From Erpobdella octoculata (Eukaryota > Annelida > Clitellata > Hirudinida > Erpobdellidae), in contig OZ022247.1 in NCBI GenBank assembly GCA_963978895.1, forward strand, positions 775,362 through 839,361: a stretch of DNA of 64,000 bases. The letters run 5' to 3'. The position numbers and the translations under genes were made by a program. This document shows positions 10,972 through 24,542 of this stretch, piece after piece. The notes under the pieces are model-generated. The model worked only from the letters and a program-made list of their open reading frames with translations, had not been told where the DNA came from and made no database searches. The stretch's first letter is position 1. The number at the start of each line of letters is the position of its first letter.

Positions 10972-12085
10972 CTACTGTTCCTTCCATCCTTCCTGACTCA
11001 AGTCCTTCAGCTGAATCTTCCCTTTCGAAAGAGCTAGGAACTCGTCTGCGGTCAAAGTTCGATTCATGAACGCCCTACTACTAGATGAACTTTTAACATT
11101 CCACTTTTCAGGTAGTTTCTCTACGGCCCCTGGGTTGGTAAAAAAAAAGAAGTTCAACTCATTTAAATATTTACGAGATGTTAATGAGATGTTAATGAGG
11201 GATTTGAGGAGTATTAGATGATCAATTTATTTACAAAGTTAAGACATATTTTTATAGTTATTTATAGTCCTCTACACCAGGTGTTTTAAGACTGATACAG
11301 CAGCAGGTAAGAAATACCGAAGTAACTTTTGTTGGGGATTTTAACTTTTTTCATCCTATTTTTCCAGGCAAAAGCAAGGCGGAGTTAGTTAAAACATAGA
11401 TGTATATGTATTTGCATATGCGTTGGCACTTGAAAACATTTGCAGACATTTAATAATATTAATAAATATTTGTAGATGTATTTAATGATCTGTGTAGATA
11501 GTATAGATATTCGAATACATTTTTTAGATATTAGTCAATATTTGTGGTCTAATCACAACAATTTCACACATTACACTGGCGTATTACAGTAATACACTAC
11601 TCTTATTTTTTAATTTACATTGTAACACCTACCTGTCAGTTTCTTGGCTTCTTCTGGTGAGATTTTCTTCCAGCCCGTTGCTTCCTCGAACATCTGCCAG
11701 CTTCCATCGGGGAGTTGACGCAACTTGAACTTTGAACTGAACCTCGTAGAGTTCTTCGAAGAACGGTGACCGGAAACTTTGAAACTGCCAGCTGTATCGT
11801 TGCAGAAAAGATGTTAACCAAATATAGCAAATAGCAAAAACCGATTGGTATCAACTCTAAATAAATTTGAATTTTCTAGAGTCTTCTGAAAATAAACGCT
11901 ATTGGCAATTGTATTTGAATTAAAATTAAACTGAAACAATAATATGAATAAAATTTAAAAAAAATTTATATATTGTATTTAAATAACCAATAACTATATT
12001 AAATTTGCTCACATTCAGTAGTGGCCAACATCAAGCTGGCCCAAACAACCACAAGGAGCAGGCAGCAGATATAACTGAACTTCAT
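10972..12085 (-). CDS. Secreted basic protein of unknown family (3 exons)
   Basis: Exons 12085-12013, 11791-11633 and 11129-10972 join in phase 1 both times through clean AG acceptors and GT donors (GTGAGC, GTAGGT), giving 129 residues. Exon 1 is a signal peptide (MKFSYICCLLLVVVWASLML, then ATTE). The mature chain has no cysteine and is Ser/Lys-rich. It shows two loosely similar segments: LPDGSWQMFEEATGWKKIS followed by PEEAKKL, and LTADEFLALSKGKIQLKDL followed by SQEGWKEQ. Both end near a G-W-K motif, so an internal duplication is possible. It lies in the same orientation as the neighbouring secreted-inhibitor genes. No known family was recognised, and no function is proposed. The splice model is well supported by phase. 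Confidence 0.7.
11260..11395. repeat. Dispersed repeat family B, copy 2
   Basis: Shares CACCAGGTGTTTTAAGACT and TAAGAAATACCGAAGTA with the copy at 28685. It lies in intron 2 of the 10972-12085 gene. Confidence 0.75.
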
Positions 12086-14040
12086 ATCTTTCAGAAATTC
12101 AAACTTTTCTCCAACTATAAGAGTAATAAATAAATAAAAATTATTCAAAGTCAATGCTATTTTAAGAACAGCATTTGTTTTCTTCTCATCGCATCAAGGT
12201 TTTGAAAAACCTTTTTTTCTCCAATGTGCTAAATGGTCACGGGCGATTGCTAGCGTGGAATCACCCTGTTAGACCCGGTGTAGAACATTTGCTCTAAGGC
12301 CAGCATAACAGAGCCACCCAGGCGACAACCTTACTGAATCCATTTTTTCATTTTTGGAAAATTCTGTGTCAGGCTGGATGTTTCAATTCCCCGACAGTAA
12401 CTCAATAATTAGCTATTAAGACACACTCGCTTAAAAATATTTCCTGGTTTATAGATTTATTTAATATATTTAATTCAAATAATTTTTATAACTCAATAAG
12501 TTGAAAATAGGTAAGATGCCAATCACCTTCAGACCGGAAAAAATATCAAGTATAAAACAGCATCTTTTAATAGTCATTTATAATTATCTGATCCTACAGC
12601 ATTTGGCCAATTACCTACCCTGGGCAAGTGATCTATAGACAAGATGAGCCAGATGTTTGACAGGTTTCTTGAGTTTTAGCTGGAAGCAGATGACAAAGCC
12701 TGTGAATAGGTGAAGCCGTAAACAATTTAAAACCACACAGGAATGCAGGTGTGATGAATTGTTGAATTGCTGAATTGCTGAATTGATGAATTGCTGAATT
12801 TGTGATTAGACAGGTGAGCTGTTGGAGCAAATTGAAAGAGAAAAAAGAAGTTTTTTTTGGGTTAATATTGAAAGATCAAGTAAGAAACAGTCAGAGAAGC
12901 ATGCCCAGAGGCTGTTTTTTTTATCAAATTTGCAGAAAAATCTTGTCACCGGCAAAAAAACCGAGCAATACCGGGTATTTCATCTAGTAGTTCAATCGAT
13001 TTTTTTTATTTCCTTGTTCCGTTGTTATGCGACCATCTTGTTATTTCAATTTCTACAATTTTTGAAACTTTCATAATTATTCTTGTCAACGAGAAACGTT
13101 TTGTTATGTTAAATCGTGTTCGGCATTATACTACAGGGTAATCGTCATTTTTCGTGTTTTACATTTAGGTTATGGACACGCTCTCAATTCCATACCTGGT
13201 TGTTTCAAATTAATTTTTAAATTCTAATAAGTAGTAATTAGCAAAAATTAAAAACACGTTTTAATAAAATGCTTTAAGCGTTACAAAATAAATTTTAAAC
13301 TTTAAAGCGTGGGATGCAATGCTGCATTCATATGAGTACAAAAGAAAGCACCACACGCTTTTATGTTTATAATTTATTTTGTACTTTTTAAAAATATTTA
13401 TAAAAGCGTGTTTTTAATTTTTTAAAATTATTATTTATTTTATACTTTGTAGTTTTTGTAGTTTTTTTTTGTTAAATTTATGAATCTTTATTTTTTTTAA
13501 TTTTGTTATAATAATTTATTAATAATAAATTAAAAATAGCTGTATGTTTTTTCACTCGTCTTTTCAAATACCTGTTGGCTATGTAAACGTAAATTTGTGA
13601 ACAAATATTCTATGTTTAATGTATTATATATTCTAATTGCCCCATTTGTGTGTGTAATTACTAAATAGTTCATATAACAGTTTACGTACCCAACAATTAT
13701 TATAAACTAAATATATCTTATTCTACACGATCTCTGTGATATTAACCATTCAAAATATTTTATTATATATTTAAATTATTGCATCAACTCGGAAAACACA
13801 TCAAATTGTTGTGTCAGGCTGTGCTACATTTAAAAATAAGTACGTCAATCAAGTTTAAAAAAAAAAAATACACTATCAATATTTATGACAGTAGAACTTT
13901 AATTTATTTGAAATCAAACGTGAATCATCTTAATGGTGAAATAAATTTACATTTTCAATTTATAATATATATACATATTAATATTAAATAATAATATTAA
14001 TAAATATAAATTTTTATTTATAGTTTTTTGGTCTTCCTCT
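12086..14040. other. Intergenic, no gene supported
   Basis: AT-rich with a short GAATTGCTGAATTGCT repeat near 12760-12800. At 12961-12987 a CAATACCGGGTAT...CTAG string resembles a decayed Helitron end. No exon with a signal peptide or cysteine pattern was found. Confidence 0.5.
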
Positions 14041-14234
14041 TTATGAGCATGCACAGTAATCACATCCGTTTTGGTCTTTCTTCGTGACTTGGTTCTTGCA
14101 TCCCGAATCGCACATATTGATACCACAATCTGAAAATTATATATATATATATATAATTATAAACAGTTTTATGATTGACATGAGGCTTATGTAACCACCA
14201 CCATCATCATCACCATCATCATCACCATCATCAG

Positions 14235-14299
<65 letters not shown>

Positions 14300-15087
14300 C
14301 CATCATCAGCACTATCATCAGCACCAGATGGTGACTCACCGCAGTGGTCAACGAGGCAGACTTGGTTTCCAGTACAAACGGTGCTCTGACAATAAAATTA
14401 TTGTAATTTAAATCTAGCTTGTGTTTTTTCTTATAATAAATACAACTATTACAATTTAATTTATAGATATTCAATTACATTATAATATCATTAAAGTGCA
14501 TCATAATATTACTAACATATATTTAATGTTGCTATGAAATATCACTGAATTACTAAAAAATATTTAAAAATTTCTATGGATATTATTAAAATATAATAAA
14601 TTATTATCGTTAAATTTTACTAACTCCACATTTTATCTTCCTGTCTTCAACTGGTGACAAAAAAAATTAATACAACATATTTATAACTCTTTTAGAAAAT
14701 TATTTCATTAAATATCACCAATCAATTAAAAGTAATTACGGATTAATTTAAAAAAAACTGAAATTTTTGAATATTTTGCTACCCAACAGCAAGCAAGTAC
14801 AGGCCAGGTATGTCAAGGTCAAGTCATCATTCGGAAGGAGTTATGGGTTATTTTAGGTGTCCCAAAAATTCGAACCAGTGTATTAATTAGTTCTTTGCTT
14901 ATTTAAATAAAATAATATTAGCATAAATAAAATATTTAAAAAAATAACTAAACAATATCTGATACGTTTGGAATAGTTTGTGTACAATTTAGTTTCAAAA
15001 AATAATTTTCATAGAAATTGTTGTCTCACTATTGTCAGCCGCTAAAGCAACACAAATAAGAAGAGAAAGGATGAACAGTTTCTTCAT
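14041..15087 (-). CDS. Guamerin/antistasin-type protease inhibitor (4 exons)
   Basis: Exons 15087-15030, 14650-14625, 14385-14340 and 14129-14041 join in phases 1, 0, 1, giving 72 residues. Exon 1 is a signal peptide (MKKLFILSLLICVALAADN). Exon 2 (26 nt) ends KIKCG. Exon 3 (46 nt) gives VCTGNQVCLVDHC. Exon 4 (89 nt) carries CDSGCKNQ, then DQNGCDYCACS and the stop. The order C-G-x3-C-x4-Q-x-C-x4-C-x-C, then NGC-x-x-C-x-C, is a single antistasin domain, a family that inhibits serine proteases by presenting a reactive-site loop. It is more diverged than its neighbours: GF before the NGC is replaced and the YPCTCA ending is DYCACS. Intron 3 carries a long (ATC)n run. A TATA box lies upstream. Confidence 0.85.
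14203..14330. repeat. (ATC)n microsatellite
   Basis: Long trinucleotide run with ACC and AGC variants inside intron 3 of the 14041-15087 gene. On the minus strand it creates a spurious poly-methionine frame. Confidence 0.95.
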
Positions 15088-15238
15088 CGTACGTTCTGCG
15101 ACAAGAAAATATGACAGAATAATTATGATATATTAGTTATAATAATTAAAAATACTCTATTTTGAATTATTTTATTGTATTTCGTTTAATTTTTTTTGAA
15201 TTTTTAAAACACTCATTTCGTACCTCACTTGGTTGGCG

Positions 15239-15248
15239 TTTATATATA
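15239..15248 (-). promoter_or_regulatory. TATA box of the 14041-15087 inhibitor gene
   Basis: CGTATATATA then AACGCC on the minus strand, about 150 bp upstream of the start codon at 15087. Confidence 0.55.
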
Positions 15249-15720
15249 CGCTTTTTCTCATTGTTTATAGTCAATTCGAAAAAAACACTTCAGCTAAACT
15301 CGATTGATCGACAACTGCAGGTGGCTATTAGCCGGCTATGACTCAAATCAGTTGCCACCCTGCTGATATGCGTTTAACAAGTAACATCTGGCCAGAATCT
15401 TGTAAACATGAACAATAATAAACATCTGCATATAAGCTGTTTATCTCGTTTCATTAATGCGCCGTAACCAGCGTTACATTGTTACTTCCTACTATTCTTA
15501 CTGTAATTTAATTAATTCTTTATTGTTTAGTTTTTGATTTCAAACTTTAGACTTTTTCTTCTTTAATCTACAGAACGACGTGCTTGCGGCAAAGTTCAGA
15601 AAGGTTGAAGTTAGAACAACAAGTTGGAACAACTTGTGGCAAGGCTCAGTTCAAAAAATGTCAGAAGGTTGAAGTAACCTTGTTGTGTGTCATCAACCGA
15701 GGTAAACATGGGTATATTTT

Positions 15721-15930
15721 TTGAGGGCCAGCCCAACCCGACCCGCCACACCTGAAATTTTCAAACCCAACCCAGCACAAGCGTTTTTTTAATAAATTAA
15801 CTTTTTTTCAATTTTATTTCAACCCAACCCAGCTCACGCATGTGTCAAAAAACTAGACTCAACCCATGGGTCAGCCCAACCCATGGGTCAACCCAACCCA
15901 TGGATCAGCCCAACCCACGTCCCACTCTGG
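15721..15930. repeat. CCCAA/CCCGA-rich dispersed repeat
   Basis: Many degenerate copies of CAACCCGACCC and CAACCCATGGGTCAG. The unit CCCATGGG is palindromic. It belongs to the same compositional family as 10613, 20580, 31755 and 34448. Confidence 0.7.
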
Positions 15931-16415
15931 CCGTCCACATTATCGTCCACCAAATATCGTTGTTTAAAAAAACTCCTATGAGAAAGCTGGAGATAAGCGG
16001 GTTATTTCAAGTTTGATCAAAATGATTTCGATTAGATCACATCAACTGTTATCATAGGAGGAGCGAGCTTTTAATTAAAATTTCAGTTTGATTGGATGAC
16101 GGGAAGTTAGTTAATTTTCACTTTCAAGATTTGAAAACATTCAAGCAAGCAGGCAATCAAGCAAGCAAGCAAGACCGGTGGTGAAGTTGACATAAGAAAT
16201 TAAAAAAATATTTTTATTTAGGAATATACAATAAACACAAACTACGTGATATAAGTATTCAATAGAATAAATGTACATTATTATTGTAGACGTTATTTAT
16301 TACAGATTTGAAACAAATCAAACGACATTTCAAGTTTATTCCACATTGAACTTTGGCCTTTGATCTTCGGCGGCACTCCTTTCAGACAAATCCAACTAGA
16401 TGATCCGGTCAAGTC

Positions 16416-17327
16416 TCAATAGTACAGCGGGTTGCACGTTACCCAGTGTGCTTTTGCTTGGTTTTTAGCCGTTGGGTGTGTATTGAAAATGGACTTGTAC
16501 ACTTCAGAAGCGTTGGCATCGTCTTGGATGCTTTTTGGTTTAATTTTTTTACTGCTGGTTTTTTGACTCGATTCAGCTTTTTTCGACGCTTTGACCAAAG
16601 AACTTTGCTGAGCCTCTGAGGACTTACCGGAAGAGTCGGCTTTCAGCTTTTTCGGCGCCGGCTCGTCGCTTTCGAGTGCCTCGCGGTTTGTTACGTCAAG
16701 CTCGAGAACACGTTTGGTTTTAGCCTTGCCTCGCTTGTTCTTCCGACTTTCCTTGTTCGCTCTGCGCTCAAACATCTTTTCCTCCTGCTTCAGAGTTTCT
16801 TCAGCAGATGGATTGAGAACGATAACATCATCCTCTTTGTACTCCTGGCTGCACACGGCACAGACGCCATCCTTGATCTGTCTGAGTCCTTTTTCGGAGA
16901 AGACGCAGCCGCACGGCCACAAAAAAACGAACTTGTAGCTCCCGCTCATCTCTAAACCGGCAACTGGACAGATGTATTTCGATGCCTTTTGCGTTTCTCC
17001 GTGTCTGTCGACTTCGTCAACTCTGTGAGCGGGATTTGATTTCAGTTGCAGCTCTTTAACATCTCTCAAGTTGCGGATGTATGCAAATTTAGAGTTTTCA
17101 AAAGTGGCCGGTGAAGATTTGCGTTGTAGAAGAAAGTTGATGATTGATTCTTTGTTGAAGATCCTACCAACTTCACAGGCAACTATCGGCTTCTGCAACG
17201 AGGTTTGAGACAGTGCACAATATCTCCATTTTGTATTTCTGGCATCCTCCTTTGTCACCTTCTCTTCTTTCTTTTTCTTAGTCACGAGTTCATCTCTCTT
17301 TGGAATCGTACCTCCGTCGCAACCCAT
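16416..17327 (-). CDS. RTF2: RTF2, replication termination factor 2 domain protein
   Basis: A 303-residue intronless frame, close to the usual length of animal RTF2. The start is at MGCDGGTIPKRDELV, the conserved family N-terminus; an upstream in-frame ATG at 17348 adds seven residues that look untranslated. The first RING-like half carries YCALSQTSLQKPIVACEVG. The second carries YICPVAGLEM, then WPCGCVFSEKGL, then VCAVC and EDDVIVLNP. A Lys-rich linker holding the likely nuclear signals follows, and the chain ends in the typical AHWVTCNPLYY. RTF2 acts in the nucleus at stalled replication forks and is linked to the spliceosome and to proteasomal shuttling in other animals. It lies between two secreted-inhibitor genes with no evident functional link. 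The lack of introns suggests intron loss or a retrocopy, but every key residue is intact. Confidence 0.95.
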   Translation of the reverse strand: MGCDGGTIPKRDELVTKKKKEEKVTKEDARNTKWRYCALSQTSLQKPIVACEVGRIFNKESIINFLLQRKSSPATFENSKFAYIRNLRDVKELQLKSNPAHRVDEVDRHGETQKASKYICPVAGLEMSGSYKFVFLWPCGCVFSEKGLRQIKDGVCAVCSQEYKEDDVIVLNPSAEETLKQEEKMFERRANKESRKNKRGKAKTKRVLELDVTNREALESDEPAPKKLKADSSGKSSEAQQSSLVKASKKAESSQKTSSKKIKPKSIQDDANASEVYKSIFNTHPTAKNQAKAHWVTCNPLYY

Positions 17328-17486
17328 ATTTATATTCGATATCACCAATCACCAATTATAATAATTTTCTTTTTATAAATTATTTAGTTTATATTTGAAA
17401 AATTTTAAACTCAAGTTTGTTTGATAAAACAATAAGTATAACTGGAAAAGGAAATTCAACTAAAAAAACCAAGATATATCTATATA

Positions 17487-17487
<1 letters not shown>

Positions 17488-17536
<49 letters not shown>

Positions 17537-17628
17537 TATATATATATGCATGTATGTATGCATGTATGTATGCATGTATGTATGTATGTATGTATGTATG
17601 TATGTATGTATGTATGTATGTATGTATG

Positions 17629-17659
<31 letters not shown>

Positions 17660-17800
17660 GTATGTATGTATGTATGTATGTATGTATGTATGTATGTATG
17701 TATGTATGTATGTATGTATGTATGTATGTATGTATGTATGTATGTATGTATGTATGTATGTATGTATGTATGTATGCATGTATGTATGTATGTATGTATG
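17488..17800. repeat. (TA)n followed by (TATG)n microsatellite
   Basis: A TA run (17491-17533) passes into more than 50 TATG tetramers, upstream of the RTF2 start codon. Frames reading Tyr-Val-Cys-Met or Thr-Tyr-Ile-His are artefacts of the repeat. Confidence 0.95.
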
Positions 17801-18232
17801 TATGTGTGTGTATACATATATACATACATGCAGACAGATGGATAGACATTAAAAAATACGTATGTTGATTTTTTTCTGCGTATAGTTGATTATTAATTAT
17901 TATCAAGTACAATTTCTGTTAACATTTTAGATTCCAAGAACCAGAAGTTTGGTCGCATTAAACTCAAACGTTCATGCAAATTTGAAAGCTTAATTTGCAA
18001 AAAGTATTTCTTCAAATGATTATAATAAACAAATTTATTCAGTAGATCACTTATTGATTTTATTTAACTAATTTGCTTAATGCTAAAAGTAAACAGGAAC
18101 GTGTTGTTATTATTTGTATTATTATTAATATTATTCTAATATTATAGTTTCCATTGTTTTTAATCAACGATTGTTTTTCCTTCCAGCGTCAAAGGACGAT
18201 CATGATGACACGGATCTTTTTTATTTTCATCT

Positions 18233-19300
18233 TCAGGCACACGTACATGGATATTCACATCCATCTTCGTCCTTCTTGAAACCATTCTCGCATTCAATGG
18301 CACATCTTATTGGACTGCACACTGAAACCAATTTCATCGGGCAATATGACAAGAAAAAAATTCCAAAAATTCAAACAAACGGATTAAATATTTTTAAAAC
18401 ATTTTTTAATTATTCGATAACATTTAATTATAAGTTAAATACTAATAAAACCACAATTCTGACCTTAAACATTTTGCATTAATAATACAAATATACACAT
18501 TTTTGATCCATAACCTTTCTTAAATCCCTAATTTTAACCCCACCTGGTAGTAGTACATACTATACTTTCCCCCACCTGGTACTAGTACATACTATACTTA
18601 CCCCCACCTGGTACTTATACATACTATACTTACCCCCACCTTGTACTAGTACACACTATACTTATCCCCACATGGTACTAGTACATACTATACTTACTGC
18701 ATGTCTCTTGTAGGCACACCTGAGCTCCCCTGCAAAAGGTTTCCTGTCGACAGAAAATATTGATATCGTCTTATTAAGATTGAATTTTAGGAATTTTGCG
18801 TTCAATTAGGCTTCAAACAAACTGGAATATCTCAAGTCGCTATTTCAAGTCGAACAAATATTATTATTATTATCCCTAATATTTTTATATTGATATTATT
18901 TACTTCTAATATTAATAATATAATGATTTTGTTACTCCTAATATTTTTATATTAATATTGTTATTCCTAATATTATTGATAATTATTAAATTCATTTCAG
19001 TTGTCAAAATAACACAGTAAAGAATAAGAATTGCATTCTTTTTTTTTCTTTTTTTGAAACTAGAGTAACTAAAAAACATTTTCCACACTTACGCCGCAAG
19101 CTATTTTGTCGTCGTCATCTACAACAGAAGATCATAACGAATTTTATTTATCATTTCAGAATGTATCAATTATATTGAATGTTGAAACAATTTTAATTTA
19201 AAATACGAAGAATAATAACTGATAATAATTACGTGCCTCCATAAGTTGCTGTCAGAGCAAACAAAACGACAAAAAACACAACCAGAAATTTCTTCAGCAT
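18233..19300 (-). CDS. Guamerin-type protease inhibitor with DDDDK mature end (4 exons)
   Basis: Exons 19300-19237, 19118-19093, 18743-18698 and 18321-18233 give 74 residues. The signal peptide is [20 protein letters not shown]. Exon 2 (26 nt) encodes DDDDKIACG, exon 3 (46 nt) gives [13 protein letters not shown] and exon 4 (89 nt) gives [18 protein letters not shown] followed by EYPCTCA. Ten cysteines in antistasin spacing and the [16 protein letters not shown] ending are a close match to guamerin, hirustasin and bdellastasin from leeches, which block elastase, trypsin or kallikrein. The residue before IRC sits at the expected reactive-loop position. The exon 1 donor must be GC (GGAG then GCACGT): the nearby GT gives an immediate stop and breaks the conserved phase 1. 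It is divergent from the 19895 gene with about 0.6 kb between starts. A weak TATA-like GATAAATAG lies at 19351-19361. Confidence 0.88.
18537..18697. repeat. 32-bp minisatellite
   Basis: Five copies of a unit containing CCCCCACCTGGTACTAGTAC followed by ATACTATACTTA. It lies in the last intron of the 18233-19300 gene and abuts the donor of the 46-nt exon. Confidence 0.92.
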
Positions 19301-19810
19301 CTTCAGACAAGTTAACAGTCACTGCTATCAAAAACTCGGCTATTAAATGTAGCTATTTATCGGCTACGACTTGGCCCCTCGACTTGGGCTAGCTTAGATA
19401 GGCAGAGATGACTACGTGGTAATAGGTAGACGTAGACTATCATAAATTGGCTAGACAGTGGCGTCGTTAGAGCCTCAATACTCCCCCCGTCTCTCATCCA
19501 CGACCACCATCCGTCCCATCGGCCACTCAAAGGTTAGGAAGACTTTGACCATCTGCTGCTATCAAATTGATTGATTTTTAACAGACGCAGTGACGGGTAA
19601 AAACCGACTAGGTACTCAACTCGACTTGTTTAAGCTCCACATCGAGCTTCAATCATCGAACACGAGTCATTAGGCACAACCATCTGAGACATTTGACTAA
19701 CTTCGAGCGAATAGAGTCATGACGTGTCCACATTAGATGGGGCAGCTGTATTTTTATCCCATATAAAATTTTCAGGACCAGCAAACTTTGAAAAAAAAGT
19801 TATATATGAG

Positions 19811-19818
19811 TATATATA
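19811..19818 (+). promoter_or_regulatory. TATA box of the 19895 inhibitor gene
   Basis: TATATATA followed by CGCGC, about 84 bp upstream of the start codon at 19895. This is a good distance for a core promoter with a short leader. Confidence 0.65.
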
Positions 19819-19894
19819 CGCGCACGTTGTGCTGGTAGAAATTTTGTCTGGTGGAGTGTTCTGATATCAGTCGTTCTTAACTGCAAGATTCAAA

Positions 19895-20888
19895 ATGTTC
19901 AAGAAAACCTCTCTGGTATTGTGCTTTATGGTCCTTCTCGTGTTGGCAGCCTGTAACGGTTTGTTACTTTGGTATTATAACCATTTTAATAGTCTGTTTC
20001 ATCTTTATACCATTAAAAGAACCAACGGTTAAATTGCATCAGTTCAAACCTGACCAATATTATTTTCGTTGTTTAACAGCTGAAACTACAACTCCATGCG
20101 GCGTAAGTTTATTATTTTCTTTGAATTTACATTAATTAAAAAAAATTTACGATTTTTATTATTATCCTTGTTCGGGGATTTGAATGTTAGCCTGTAATTT
20201 TGGTCTTCGATGTTTCAAAAAGTAGCCAGATTACCTGCCCATCCACTGCGAAGCTTGTAATAAACTTGAGGTGCTGAGATTAACCGTATTCGAGTTCACT
20301 CTGGCGGTTAATAAAATCCCCGGCGGCAAATGCCAGGCACTGCCGTCATTTTCTGGGCCCTTCGTTGTGCTTATACTTCATGGTTAACCTCTTTTCGACA
20401 GGGTACTGCATGTACTGGTGCTCAACGCTGTGTGGACGATAAGTGCGGTGAGTTTGAAATTAAAATAACGTTTTTGTTTTTGTTTTTTGTTTTTAATAAT
20501 TTATTTTCATTTTTAAATTTTCATTACATCGCTACATCCGAGTTGTCAGTAAATACACGATTGCCGACCCGATCTCTCCATTCTTCATAAAAACAACCGA
20601 CCCAACACAGCCCGACCCGACCCGACCCGATGAAAACTTTGTGTTACAACAGAAAAACAATAAAAAACAAACATCTAATTATTTCCAGCTAATATTACAG
20701 TTTTTATTATTATTATTATTATTGTGCAGTTTTTAGTATAGGTTCATAATTCCGTGTAGAGTCTAAATGTCTACCGTGGGTTTTGTTTTTAAATTTCAGT
20801 CTGTTCGTTGATGAGGTGCCGAATGTTTTGCCCGAACGGCTTCAAGGTGGACGACAACGGCTGCACTTATCCTTGCACATGCGCATGA
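19895..20888 (+). CDS. Guamerin-type antistasin protease inhibitor (4 exons)
   Basis: Exons 19895-19958, 20080-20102, 20402-20447 and 20800-20888 join in phases 1, 0, 1 through standard sites (donors GTTTGT, GTAAGT, GTGAGT), giving 73 residues. The signal peptide is [20 protein letters not shown]. Exon 2 encodes ETTTPCG, exon 3 [13 protein letters not shown] and exon 4 [19 protein letters not shown] followed by TYPCTCA. The string [19 protein letters not shown] is the guamerin C-terminus as I recall it, so secretion and inhibition of elastase-like or trypsin-like serine proteases are likely. The Leu-Met before RC lies where the antistasin reactive bond is found; a bulky aliphatic there would favour elastase or chymotrypsin over trypsin, which is inference. 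It is the only plus-strand member of the cluster. Confidence 0.92.
20580..20640. repeat. CCCGACCCGA tract
   Basis: Short run of ACCCGACCCGACCCGATG in intron 3 of the 19895 gene. It is a small member of the GC-rich dispersed family. Confidence 0.7.
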
Positions 20889-20935
20889 AGCCACCAGCGG
20901 ACGATAATTCAACTAACTGCACGTCAAGGGAGCAG

Positions 20936-20941
20936 AATAAA
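20936..20941 (+). terminator. Polyadenylation signal of the 19895 gene
   Basis: AATAAA 48 bp after the stop codon of the guamerin-type gene. A second AATAAA lies near 21056. Confidence 0.6.
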
Positions 20942-21445
20942 TGGCGCCAGAACTCATTACAATATTTTTTATAGCACTTTTAAAATTATCCAGAATTTAA
21001 ATCCTATTTAATTGGGTTTAGTCACTTTTTTCTAATGCTATTTTTTCAAGGTAATGAATAAATATATGAAATATCTACTTGACAAAATAAGCCTACATGT
21101 AAGTCTTTTTAAAAATGAAATCAACTGACGATGGTGAGAAAATGTTAGTCGAAATTGGAGGGACTGAAAATTTATTATGAGAACTAGAGGGACTGCTAAA
21201 AGTTTAGGGTCAGAATTGGAAGGGCTGAAAGTATGGGGTTAAGGTTGTAGGGTCAAAATGTACGAACCAAAATATGGGGAAAATAGACAATCACAAGTCG
21301 GTTTTTATGTTAACAGATGCCAAATAAATAGATTTGTTTTTCTTGTATTCAATAAATAAACACAAATTTGCATAAATTAAAAGTATTTTCGTTAATTTTA
21401 AAACCGAATTTCAAACATTAAGACGGACGTTTCATCCTTGTTGTC

Positions 21446-23568
<2,123 letters not shown>

Positions 23569-23619
23569 AAATTCTTCACTGCAACAATCCGGCCACTTTT
23601 CCTATAAATATATACAGCA

Positions 23620-23627
23620 ATATATAC
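23620..23627 (-). promoter_or_regulatory. TATA box of the 21446-23568 gene
   Basis: GTATATAT on the minus strand about 55 bp upstream of the first ATG at 23568. A second TATA-like string (TATATATTTATAGG) overlaps 23603-23615. Confidence 0.5.
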
Positions 23628-23908
23628 GGTGTGAGTCTTATCAATAAAATCTTTAAATTTCAACAAAACCTGTTTTTGAAAAAAAACGAACCGTGAGATA
23701 GTCGAAAATATCACTGCAAACGGATTTTAAAGAGCAGTTCAAAGTAATCGAACCCATCGAAATACTGCAGACTGACACCATTAGTAGCATCTGGTGGATG
23801 GAGGGCTTGGTTAGGCAAGGAAGGCGAATAATCGGTGCAATCGTGCTAACGGCGTTTTCTTCTATATCGTATTGAAGGTTTTATGGAGGATTTTCAGGTA
23901 GAAAGTTG

Positions 23909-24380
<472 letters not shown>

Positions 24381-24542
24381 GGTGTTAAAAACAATAATGT
24401 CATGATATAAAATATGCTACCATATCTAAGAAAATAATGATTTAAAAAATTAATTTTGAAATTTAATATTATTGACTGGTTATCAAGAAGGTTGCCTGCC
24501 TTTCCTCTATAGATTGTAATGAAAACTTTGCCAGTGTAGAGT

